A DNA stretch of 32,876 nt. Origin: a candidate division Hyd24-12 bacterium UBA5074. GTDB taxonomy: Bacteria > Fermentibacterota > Fermentibacteria > Fermentibacterales > Fermentibacteraceae. The stretch lies in assembly GCA_002414865.1 (NCBI GenBank), contig DIAQ01000112.1, positions 34,813 to 67,688 of the forward strand, given 5' to 3'. The notes below the pieces were generated by a model, which saw nothing but the letters and a program-made list of their open reading frames with translations, was not told where the DNA came from and did no database searches. The position numbers and the translations under genes were made by a program. Positions 8,281 to 15,788 of the stretch are shown here, piece by piece; position 1 is the stretch's first letter, and each line of letters opens with the position of its first letter.

Positions 8281-8786
8281 CCCTCCATGCGCGAAACCTC
8301 TGCATTCTGCTGCTCGATGATCTCGCCTGCCAGGAGGCGGACCCGGGCGTCGTCCGACGAGTCGAGAGCGGTCTCCGCCATCCCGACCGCCGCCAGATGG
8401 TGGGAGATCATGGCATCGAGGAATCGTACGTCCCAGGGATCGGAGCCCGGGAGCACCGACATGGCTCCCATGTCCATGCCTGGATCGGCTGTGGTGTCCC
8501 CGTCAGGGCCGAGGGCGGTCCTCCAGGCGGACATCGAGTCGATCTGGGCGGTCTGCGAGGCGATGATGGCCGCTGCAAGCGTGTCCAGCTCTGCATGAGA
8601 AGCCGAATCGAGCGCCTGTGACGCCATCGCGAGGGCTCCCCTGTGGTGCTCGATCATGGCGTCCAGGAATCGGACATCGTAGTCCGGGCCCGCCCCTGGC
8701 GGGTTCTCCCGTCCGGGAGCCGCCCCGCGGCCTCCACCGCATGCCGCCGCAGCGAGGACCAGGGCAAGGACCTGCAGTCTCCGCAT
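8250..8786 (-). CDS. DUF305 family lipoprotein with two His-His repeat copies
   Basis: The 178-residue product has a lipoprotein signal (LVLAAAAC, Cys 16) and two tandem copies of the DUF305 helical unit: DVRFLDAMIEHHRGAL (from residue 37) and DVRFLDAMISHHLAAV (from residue 119). The HH pairs are at 47-48 and 129-130. DUF305 is a ferritin-like four-helix family often found near metal (especially copper) handling genes, but its biochemical role is not firmly known. A Met-rich linker (DPGMDMGAM) between the copies would suit metal binding; that is inference. The start at 8786 was chosen because GGAGG lies upstream and the signal peptide begins there. A longer in-frame extension to 9089 runs antisense through prsW and was discarded. 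Confidence 0.85.
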   Translation of the reverse strand: MRRLQVLALVLAAAACGGGRGAAPGRENPPGAGPDYDVRFLDAMIEHHRGALAMASQALDSASHAELDTLAAAIIASQTAQIDSMSAWRTALGPDGDTTADPGMDMGAMSVLPGSDPWDVRFLDAMISHHLAAVGMAETALDSSDDARVRLLAGEIIEQQNAEVSRMEGWRTAWLRQP

Positions 8787-8816
8787 CTCACGCTCCTCCC
8801 TCCAGCAGCTATGTTT

Positions 8817-8830
8817 CCCCCGGACGGGGG
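8817..8830. promoter_or_regulatory. GC-rich palindrome between DUF305 and prsW genes
   Basis: CCCCCGGACGGGGG has perfect 6-base arms around GA. It sits in the 43-bp gap between two divergent start codons, and its right arm touches the prsW start (GTG 8830 or ATG 8833). The run of G is also the only ribosome-site candidate for prsW, so a fold here could mask the start. It could equally be a protein-binding site shared by both directions. Confidence 0.4.
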
Positions 8831-9918
8831 TGATGACGGTAGTGCTTCTGCCTGCACTTGCTGCCGTAGTGCCCTCCCTGCTCCTGCTCTGGTTCTTCTC
8901 GAGCAGGGACAGGTTCCCCGAGCCCCCGCTCGCCATCTGGACCACGTTCGGGCTCGGCGTGCTGACGATAATCCCCGCAGTCCTGCTGGAGACAGTGCTG
9001 GAGGGGGCGGTCGCCGGAGAGCTCTTCGGATCCGCCAGGGCTGCGTACATGTCGTTCGTCGTGGCAGCCCTCGTGGAGGAATCCCTCAAACTCTCGGTCC
9101 TCCTGCTCTACTCGTTCAGGAGCCGCCACTTCGACGAGCCCATGGACGGCATCGTCTACGGCGCAGCCTCCGGACTCGGATTCGCCACCCTCGAGAACCT
9201 GCTCTACGTGCTGTCGCCCGACGGCGGACTCGGAGTGGGAGCCCTCAGGGCCTTCCTCTCCGTACCGGGGCACGCTCTGTGGGGAGCGATACTCGGATTC
9301 CATGCCGCATCCGGAAAGCTCGAGGGCAGGAGCCTCGCAGGCTGCACCAGAGGACTCCTGGCTGCAGTCGTCCTCCACGGTCTGTACGACTTCCCGGTGA
9401 TGATGGCGGGCTCGGGCAGGGACATCGGGGCTGCGTCCGCCCTGGCACTGCTCCTCCTGCTCCTCGGAGTCTCCGCTGCGGCCTGGTTCTGGGTGATGCG
9501 CATGTGCCACACCCTGAGGTCCGAGCAGATTGCAGGGCTCCGTCCCCGGTGCGCGGGCGCCACCCCGGTCGCGCCGGCCGCCTCTCAGGAGGAGGCCGGT
9601 GCCGATGGGCCCGGTCGCCGCGGCCATCGTGGCGCTGCGGTCGACCGGCTTGCGGGGAGCCTCCTCGTGGTGGTCGGAGGGCTCCTCGTCGCCTGGGCGC
9701 TGGTCACGGCCGCGGCGGTCCTCTCGACGCGCGGGGATGATGGCGTCGACGGGATCTGGGGGGTGGTAGGCTGGTTGATAGTCGGGGGGATACCCGCGGC
9801 GGCCGGGGTGCCGGCGCTGACGGCAGGGTTGAGGCGGCTCAGGAGAGCCTCCGCTTCATGCCGGGAGACCACCCCGACCGCAGAAACGGTGCATGCACGG
9901 GAAGGAGGTTCGGGATGA
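8830..9918 (+). CDS. prsW: PrsW-family intramembrane protease with C-terminal membrane extension
   Basis: The 362-residue polytopic protein carries all PrsW (CPBP-like glutamic protease) motifs: AALVEESLKL (E83, E84), PMDGIVYGAASGLGFATLEN (residues 104-123), VPGHALWG (H148) and HGLYD (H183). PrsW in Bacillus cleaves the anti-sigma factor RsiW; the substrate here is unknown and no anti-sigma gene is in view. The conserved core ends near residue 233. The remaining 130 residues add a charged loop and two predicted membrane segments (about 274-297 and 309-332), which I do not recognise. The start is GTG 8830 or ATG 8833. The stop overlaps the HIT gene (ATGA), so the two are coupled. Confidence 0.88.
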   Translation: MMTVVLLPALAAVVPSLLLLWFFSSRDRFPEPPLAIWTTFGLGVLTIIPAVLLETVLEGAVAGELFGSARAAYMSFVVAALVEESLKLSVLLLYSFRSRHFDEPMDGIVYGAASGLGFATLENLLYVLSPDGGLGVGALRAFLSVPGHALWGAILGFHAASGKLEGRSLAGCTRGLLAAVVLHGLYDFPVMMAGSGRDIGAASALALLLLLLGVSAAAWFWVMRMCHTLRSEQIAGLRPRCAGATPVAPAASQEEAGADGPGRRGHRGAAVDRLAGSLLVVVGGLLVAWALVTAAAVLSTRGDDGVDGIWGVVGWLIVGGIPAAAGVPALTAGLRRLRRASASCRETTPTAETVHAREGGSG

Positions 9919-10316
9919 CGGACTGCCCCTTTTGCTCTATCGAGCCACCGCAGATCATCTGGAGCGACGAGCTGGTCATCGTCATCAGGGACGCGTGGCC
10001 GGTCTCCCCTTCGCATTCCCTGGTGATACCCAGGCGCCATTTCGAGAGCATCTTCGAGGCCACGCCGGACGAGCTGCGCTCCCTGGCGAAGGCGATCGTC
10101 GCGAGGAAGGAGCAGCTCGCCCTGACGCTGACGGTCAACGCCTACAACATCGGTATCAACGAGGGCCGCGCGGCAGGGCAGCTGGTGCCCCATGCGCACA
10201 TCCACATCATCCCCCGCTTCGACAGGGATGTCCCCGACCCCAGGGGCGGCGTGCGGGGCGTGATCCCCGAGAGAAGGCTCTCCGGAATGCTGGACGAGGA
10301 GGAGCGGGAGAACTGA
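9915..10316 (+). CDS. HIT family nucleotide hydrolase/transferase
   Basis: The 133-residue protein has the histidine triad HAHIHIIPR (H93, H95, H97) that gives the family its name. It also has an N-terminal CPFC pair and SHSLVIPRRH, typical of bacterial Hint/Fhit-like proteins. These enzymes hydrolyse nucleoside phosphoramidates, dinucleoside polyphosphates or similar substrates. The ATG at 9915 is preceded by GGAGG and overlaps the prsW stop (ATGA); an in-frame ATG at 9858 lies inside prsW and was rejected. The two genes are probably co-translated although their functions are not obviously linked. The gene ends 22 bp before the convergent tamB stop. Confidence 0.92.
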   Translation: MTDCPFCSIEPPQIIWSDELVIVIRDAWPVSPSHSLVIPRRHFESIFEATPDELRSLAKAIVARKEQLALTLTVNAYNIGINEGRAAGQLVPHAHIHIIPRFDRDVPDPRGGVRGVIPERRLSGMLDEEEREN

Positions 10317-10319
10317 GGA

Positions 10320-10333
10320 CGGGGTGCGCCCCG
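10320..10333. terminator. Short GC hairpin between convergent HIT and tamB genes
   Basis: CGGGGTGCGCCCCG folds into a 5-bp stem with a four-base loop in the 22-bp space between two convergent stop codons. No T tract follows on either strand, so if it terminates transcription it does so weakly, in both directions, or with Rho. Confidence 0.35.
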
Positions 10334-10338
10334 CCCGT

Positions 10339-13300
10339 TCAGTACCTCAGAGTGTAGTGCAGCTCCAGAGAGGGCTCCTGTTCTCCGTGCAGGGTGGACT
10401 TGGTGGTGCCCATCACGTAGAGGTCCCTCGAGAAGAAATACTGCGCACTGATGGTTCCCGGCTCCGTCGAGAACACGTCCCCGGTGTACGAGAGGAAGAG
10501 TTCGGGCAGGAGGTACTTGCCCACGTCGAGGGCCAGGCTCGTGGAGTCCGCCAGGAGTTCGGGGGTCAGCTGCAGCTCGTCGAGGCCTATGCCCTCCCGC
10601 AGGCTTCTCGCCAGCAGGCGTCCGAGATAGCCCTGGGCCGCTTCCTCGAGCTGCTCCCTGACGGCTCCGGTGTCTATCTGCTGCAGCTCGCCGTATGTGA
10701 GGCCGACGGCCAGGAGGGCCAGGATGTCCTCCTGGGTCAGCTCGCCGGAGGGACCCTCGCCCGACAGCGTGATAACGGGGCTCGTCAGAGCCCCCTGGAT
10801 GAGGACCGAGATCAGGTACTCGTCCTTCTGGAGCCCCGCACGGATCGTCGTCTCCGCGTTGATGGAGAGCGTGGCCTGGGGAGGGTTGCCCGGTATGAAG
10901 TCGATGCTGCCCTGCGTGATCTCGAAATCCCGGTCCAGCAGGTGGACCTTCCCCCGGAGGGATGACAGGGACCCGTTGATCGTCGGCAGGCCATCCACAG
11001 TCACGACGTTGAGATCGACTCCCAGCTCGATGTCCGCCAGGCTGTTCCTGAACCAGACCCCCCTGTTGCTCCGTATCGCGATATCGAGGTCGAAGGGCAG
11101 CTCCTGAGCGTCCCCCCCCGATGGAGCGCGCATCGACGGCATGCCCACGAGGCCTTCCAGGATGTCGATCTTGCCCGAGAGCTCAGGCCTCGCATCCCGC
11201 GGGTCCTCCCCGGCTGCGAAGACCGATCCCGAGAGCACCAGCGCCGCGAAGTCGGAGACCGAGGTCTGCACCCTGTCGAAGGTCGAGGTGAACCGGTAGG
11301 CCCTGATCCCGGGCCGGGTCAGGAGGTTGTCCGCCTGGGCGAGGAGCTCGGCCGACAGGACTCCTCTGGCCCTTCCGACGGAGGCGAGCCTCAGGCTGGT
11401 GTTGAACCCGGAGCTGTCCGCGGAATGGTGCGTGATGTACAGGACCACATCTGAGAACGGCATCCCGATGCTCGTCACGGTCAGCCTGTCGGCCATGGCC
11501 ACGGCGTCCAGGTCCAGCTGCGGCTCGCCGCCCGGGATCCTGGAGTACGAGGCGTGCGCGGAGATGTCCGCGCCCCTTGTGCGAAGGGGCACGGGCAGCG
11601 CGTAGAACACCCAGTCGCCCAGGCGGTTCACCTCCAGGTCGAGATCGGCCGGGTTCGCGAAGGAGATGGAGGGCCTCCCGCCCGACCAGCAGGAGTCGAT
11701 CGTGCCCTGGAGGCCGGATCTGTGGCCGTCGCTCCACGAGTAGATCCCTTCGATCTCCAGCCTGGATCTCCTCACCGCGACCGAGACCGTGATGCTGTCC
11801 GCCGCGTATGCCCCGCAGGTGGGCATGGAGATCCTGCCGGTCAGGTCCGCATCGAGTCCGCCGGGTCCGGTGGATGCCCAGAAGAGGAAGTCTCCAACGC
11901 CCGAGATGCCGCCGGGCATGTCCATCGTGGAGGCCAGAGTGGAGAAGTCGACACTTCCGGCCCTCACCCGGACGGTCATGGCGCCGCCGGGTCCGCTGGT
12001 CCCCTGCAGCACCAGGGATCCGTGGGGCGTCTGGATGACCGCCGTGTCGAGCAGCAGGACTCCGGGGGCTATCCTGGCGATGGCCTCTCCTCCGGTGACG
12101 AGCCTGAGTTTGGACAGCGAGGCCTTGAGATCCGAGAGGGAGACGGATACGGTGTCCCCGTACGAGACCGCCCCCGAGCCTGTTATCAGCAGCCCGCCGG
12201 ACGACTGCACCGAGAGGTCGCTGAAGGCGCAGTCCATCCCCGCGAGCTCGGCGTCGCCCGACACGGAGAAATCCATCCCGCCCGCCGAGACCGATCCGCA
12301 GTCGAAATGCACCGAGCCCTCGGCTCCGGCCCTCGACAGCGCGAGGGAGCCCGAGACGCCGGCCTGTCCGAGCTCGAGGCCCGGCACCGAGAGCGAATCG
12401 AGGTCGACGTCGCCTGCCGCGCTCAACTCCCTGGCCGTGGCTTCGATCTGCAGATCTGCCCGGAGGTTCCTGAACCCGGGCAGCCCTCCGCGAAGGGCCA
12501 TGGGGACCGCCTCGATCCCATCCAGCTCGACCGAGAGCGTTCCCCTGCCGCTGGACGGGATCATGTCCGCACCCATGGCGCCGCCTCCCTGGAACCTCAT
12601 GCGTGCCCCGGGGGAGGAAACCTCGGCCGAGCCGTCCCAGGCGGATCCGGCGAATGACGCGTCGAGAGAGGCGGAGCCGATTCCCACACCCTGGAGGGAG
12701 GAGTTCCCGAGGTCGAGAAGGATCGAACCGCCGGAGACGGCGAGGGATTCACCCGAGGCCGAAACCGAGAGATGCCCGCTCAGGTCTCCCTCGGGCAGTG
12801 ATGCGTGGTAGGCCGAAGGATCCGCGTTCTCGAGCGAGAGCTGCAGGCTGCCGTCCCAGGAGCCGTCGCCGGGCGAGAAGCGCCCGTCCAGCACACAGAC
12901 CGCGCCGGGGCCCGACAGCCTGACCCCCCTCAGGGCGAGGCCATCCAGGCCGGCGATCGCCGTGTCTGCCGAGAACTCGATCTCCATGCCCGAGATCCCG
13001 GCTTCGCCGTTGCGCAGCGAGGTGGTCACCACCGGGGCCGAGATGCTCCCCCGGACGGCCGCCTCGAAGTCCATGGATGCCGAGAGAGGGAGATCCAGCC
13101 TCTCGGTGGTGAAGTTGCCGTCCGCATCCACCGTCAGCCCGCCGTCCGCCCCGCGGAGCTCCCCAGTCAGGTACAGGTTGCCGAATGGGGTGACGGCGCT
13201 GAATCCCGGGCTGGAGGCTATGCCGTCGCGCAGGGAGGCGATCCCGTTGCCCCTCATCATGCCTGCGTCCCGGATCCAGCACGCGGCGCTCGCAGCGCTC

Positions 13301-13839
13301 ACCGTGGCCCCGTCGTTGCTCCGGGCCACCGAGGCCGAGATGCTCATCGAGTCGAGCAGCAGGCCTTCACTGTCCACGATCCGACCGTAGCCGAGGCGGA
13401 GGCTGTCCGCGGAGCAGACTATCCCTCGGTCGATCGCATCGAGGATCTGCACGAGCGTCGAGTGCGGCCCGCCCTGGCGGGGTGCGGGGATGGTTATCTC
13501 GAGCGTGCCTGCGGTGACCTCCCTGACCGATCTCTGGAGGAGGAAGCCGTGGAGGGCGCCTCTCACCCTGCCGTCGCACACCCTCACGACCAGGCCGTCC
13601 GATCCTTCGACGAGCACTGTATCCACGCTGCTTCGCCAGAAGAGGTCGGTGGAGATCGAGGGAATGCTCACGACAATCCTGTCGGTGGAGAGCATCTCAC
13701 CCACTATCCGGCCCGTGATCCTGTCCAGCATGCCCGACACGAGGACGAGGTAGGACGAGAGGACCAGCAGGCAGGCCCCGCCGGCGAAGGCCCGGAAGGC
13801 GCCTGTCCTCGTGGCGGGCCTGGAAAAGAGGCCGAGCAT
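10339..13839 (-). CDS. tamB: TamB-type translocation and assembly module protein (DUF490)
   Basis: The 1166-residue protein has an N-terminal membrane anchor (FAGGACLLVLSSYLVLVSG), a very long series of short beta strands, and a C-terminal domain with the TamB features: EGLVGMPS, VWFRNSLADIELGVDLNV, LRGKVHLLDRDFEITQGSIDFIPG, SLNAE-like strands and a final LHYTLRY. TamB is an AsmA-like bridge-shaped groove that spans the periplasm, working with TamA in protein assembly and in phospholipid transport. The start at 13839 shares one base with the stop of the Omp85 gene (TGATG); an in-frame extension to 14010 lies inside that gene and was discarded. It is co-transcribed with, and downstream of, its Omp85 partner, as tamA-tamB usually are. 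Confidence 0.9.
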   Translation of the reverse strand: MLGLFSRPATRTGAFRAFAGGACLLVLSSYLVLVSGMLDRITGRIVGEMLSTDRIVVSIPSISTDLFWRSSVDTVLVEGSDGLVVRVCDGRVRGALHGFLLQRSVREVTAGTLEITIPAPRQGGPHSTLVQILDAIDRGIVCSADSLRLGYGRIVDSEGLLLDSMSISASVARSNDGATVSAASAACWIRDAGMMRGNGIASLRDGIASSPGFSAVTPFGNLYLTGELRGADGGLTVDADGNFTTERLDLPLSASMDFEAAVRGSISAPVVTTSLRNGEAGISGMEIEFSADTAIAGLDGLALRGVRLSGPGAVCVLDGRFSPGDGSWDGSLQLSLENADPSAYHASLPEGDLSGHLSVSASGESLAVSGGSILLDLGNSSLQGVGIGSASLDASFAGSAWDGSAEVSSPGARMRFQGGGAMGADMIPSSGRGTLSVELDGIEAVPMALRGGLPGFRNLRADLQIEATARELSAAGDVDLDSLSVPGLELGQAGVSGSLALSRAGAEGSVHFDCGSVSAGGMDFSVSGDAELAGMDCAFSDLSVQSSGGLLITGSGAVSYGDTVSVSLSDLKASLSKLRLVTGGEAIARIAPGVLLLDTAVIQTPHGSLVLQGTSGPGGAMTVRVRAGSVDFSTLASTMDMPGGISGVGDFLFWASTGPGGLDADLTGRISMPTCGAYAADSITVSVAVRRSRLEIEGIYSWSDGHRSGLQGTIDSCWSGGRPSISFANPADLDLEVNRLGDWVFYALPVPLRTRGADISAHASYSRIPGGEPQLDLDAVAMADRLTVTSIGMPFSDVVLYITHHSADSSGFNTSLRLASVGRARGVLSAELLAQADNLLTRPGIRAYRFTSTFDRVQTSVSDFAALVLSGSVFAAGEDPRDARPELSGKIDILEGLVGMPSMRAPSGGDAQELPFDLDIAIRSNRGVWFRNSLADIELGVDLNVVTVDGLPTINGSLSSLRGKVHLLDRDFEITQGSIDFIPGNPPQATLSINAETTIRAGLQKDEYLISVLIQGALTSPVITLSGEGPSGELTQEDILALLAVGLTYGELQQIDTGAVREQLEEAAQGYLGRLLARSLREGIGLDELQLTPELLADSTSLALDVGKYLLPELFLSYTGDVFSTEPGTISAQYFFSRDLYVMGTTKSTLHGEQEPSLELHYTLRY

Positions 13840-15653
13840 CAGAACGGGTGCCCCAGGGCGAGATACGCCCTGCCGCGGCGCAGGCCGTCGGCCCAGGTCG
13901 GCGCGAAACCGTAGTCGAGCCTGAGGGGACCGAACGGGGTGGAGTACCTTATGCCGAGACCCACGCCGAAGCCCGTGGATCCCGCCGCTATCTGCGACAC
14001 CGATTCCCACAGGCCGCCCACGTCGGCGAAGAGCGCGAGCCCGAAGTTCCCGGCCACGCGGAGCCGCGCCTCCACGTTGAGCAGGGTCATGATCCTGCCG
14101 CCGATGGGATTGCCTTCCTCGTCCTTCGGCCCGAGCGCGTTGTATCCGTAGCCGCGCACGGTCGAGCCGCCCCCCATGAAGTACCTGTCCGCAGGGGCTA
14201 TTGTGCTGTCGGCCCCGTACGGGAACACTCCTCCCGCGCGCACCCGCCAGGCCAGCACGACGTCACTGACTATCGGCTTGAAGATCCTGCTCTCTGCCTC
14301 GATCGAATAGAAGTCCCTGCCTCCGAGGATGCCTCCGGAAACCCTGCCGCCGAGCCTCAGGAGGTGCCCGGTCCGGGGGTCGAGCACCGCGTCCCGGGTG
14401 TCGTGAGCGATGACGGAGTTGAGGCTCGATGTGGTGACCCAGTCGGATACTATCTCGCCCCCGCCGGGGGTGGATGATCTGAACTTGTTGCGCTCCAGCG
14501 CGTACCCGAGAGTCAGCTCGAGGAACGGGGTCAGGTCCCTGGTGGCTGATACCTCGACTCCATAGCTCCACTCCGTCTGGCCCGGGAGGTCGAAGAAGAG
14601 GTAGCTGGCCCTTATCCTCCCCCACCAGGGAGTGGAGATGACCCAGGGCTCCTCGTAGATGACTTCCGGTTCCACGATGTTGCCGCCGCCGCTCACTATG
14701 AGCGTATCCGACACGCCTACGGTCAGGCGCTGGTTGTTCCCCCAGATGTTGGGATGCTTCCAGTACGCGCTCAGCAGGATGGCAGACGGCGAGGCAGCGT
14801 ATCCAGCTCCCATGTCGAGCTGGCGGAAAGGCCTCTCGGTCACCTGGATCAGGAGGTCGGCCACATGGTCGACCCTGTCCAGGCCTTCGTATGTGAAGCG
14901 GACATCCTGGAAGAGCCCGAGGCCGTAGATGGCCGAGATGGATCTCCGCAGGGCGCTGCTGTCGAGGGAATCGCCCTCCTGCAGCTCCACCTCGCGGACC
15001 ACCACCTCGTCTCGAACCGAGCGGAGACCCGTCACCCTGACGGAGCCGAGCCGCACCTGGGGTCCTTCGGCGATGGTGACCTCCACGCCACGGGTGCCGG
15101 GTACGCTGTCCGGCAGCGAATCGGTGAACGGGAGCAGATGCGTCTCCACGGAGACCAGGGCGTATCCCCTCCGCCTGTAGATGTCCGAGATGCCGTCCCT
15201 CGTCCGCCTCAGGCCGTCGGGGGTGAGGACATCCCCCGATCCCGGGACGACCTTCCGGCGAAGGTCGCTCACCTCGAGGGCCGAGTTGCCGGAGAACACC
15301 ACGCCCCCACGCCGGCTCCTCCTCCCAGGGAGCACTTCTATCCCCACCACGGAGGGATCGTCGTTCCACCCCGGCCAGGAGACGGTCAGGGCCGCATCGA
15401 GATAGCCGGCGCCCTGCAGCCTCGACATCAGGGACTGGTAGACGTCGCCCTGCGTTATCTCGAGGAGGGAGGTCCCGCTCGACAGGCCTGTCCCGTCGAG
15501 GAGGTCCTCCGTGTCGAACCACGCGGGAGCCTCGACGGCAATGGTGTCGATGAGCGGCACGCCGGATTCGTCCTCCGCCGCAACGACGGGAGAGGTGCCG
15601 CCCGCGAGGACGGCAAGCAGGGCAAGTATTGGGGCGGCACCGGGCATCTTCAT
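13839..15653 (-). CDS. Omp85 outer-membrane protein with three POTRA domains, TamA-like (BamA/TamA family)
   Basis: The 604-residue product has a signal peptide (ILALLAVLAGGTSPVVAAE), three POTRA-like units (about residues 35-120, 121-210 and 211-290) and a 16-strand-type barrel. The barrel has the lid-loop motif STVRGYGYNALGP and ends GHPF. BamA normally has five POTRAs; three POTRAs, a length near 600 and coupling to tamB fit TamA better. The barrel segments HPNIWGNNQRLTVG and YEEPWVISTPWW are standard for the superfamily. The start is ATG 15653, or the ATG two codons later at 15647. No ribosome site is evident, but TGTAAT abuts the first ATG. The open frame extends to 17087 only as an antisense shadow of the thiD fusion gene. 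It could be the sole Omp85 of the genome, which the window cannot show. Confidence 0.87.
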   Translation of the reverse strand: MKMPGAAPILALLAVLAGGTSPVVAAEDESGVPLIDTIAVEAPAWFDTEDLLDGTGLSSGTSLLEITQGDVYQSLMSRLQGAGYLDAALTVSWPGWNDDPSVVGIEVLPGRRSRRGGVVFSGNSALEVSDLRRKVVPGSGDVLTPDGLRRTRDGISDIYRRRGYALVSVETHLLPFTDSLPDSVPGTRGVEVTIAEGPQVRLGSVRVTGLRSVRDEVVVREVELQEGDSLDSSALRRSISAIYGLGLFQDVRFTYEGLDRVDHVADLLIQVTERPFRQLDMGAGYAASPSAILLSAYWKHPNIWGNNQRLTVGVSDTLIVSGGGNIVEPEVIYEEPWVISTPWWGRIRASYLFFDLPGQTEWSYGVEVSATRDLTPFLELTLGYALERNKFRSSTPGGGEIVSDWVTTSSLNSVIAHDTRDAVLDPRTGHLLRLGGRVSGGILGGRDFYSIEAESRIFKPIVSDVVLAWRVRAGGVFPYGADSTIAPADRYFMGGGSTVRGYGYNALGPKDEEGNPIGGRIMTLLNVEARLRVAGNFGLALFADVGGLWESVSQIAAGSTGFGVGLGIRYSTPFGPLRLDYGFAPTWADGLRRGRAYLALGHPF

Positions 15654-15659
15654 ATTACA
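15654..15659 (-). promoter_or_regulatory. Possible -10 box directly before the Omp85 gene start
   Basis: On the minus strand TGTAAT lies directly before ATG 15653 and six bases before the second in-frame ATG at 15647. That spacing would suit a leaderless mRNA starting at the second ATG. The -35 position (TCCTCC) is poor, so this is a weak call. The rest of the 135-bp gap to the divergent thiD fusion gene shows nothing clear. Confidence 0.2.
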
Positions 15660-15788
15660 GTCCGGATGTGTTCTGCGGAGGATGCGCCGCGCAGGCCGGT
15701 CCGGTGCGACTGCGTCATCCGCGTGCGATCCCGGAATATGCCCCAGCATGCGGCCCCGGCGAAAGCCCCGGCCCGGAAGGCCCGAGGG

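Noticed and set aside
8787..9089. Upstream extension of the DUF305 gene
   Set aside because: It is antisense to prsW and lacks homology. The signal peptide and ribosome site support the start at 8786.
11554..13914. Long plus-strand open frames opposite tamB
   Set aside because: They mirror the repeating TamB strand pattern and have no domains of their own.
13840..14010. Upstream extension of tamB
   Set aside because: It lies inside the Omp85 gene in another frame and is Arg/Gly-rich; the membrane anchor begins right after ATG 13839.
14754..15788. Upstream extension of the ThiD-Nudix gene
   Set aside because: It runs antisense through the Omp85 gene without family similarity. ATG 15738 is possible but has a weaker ribosome site.
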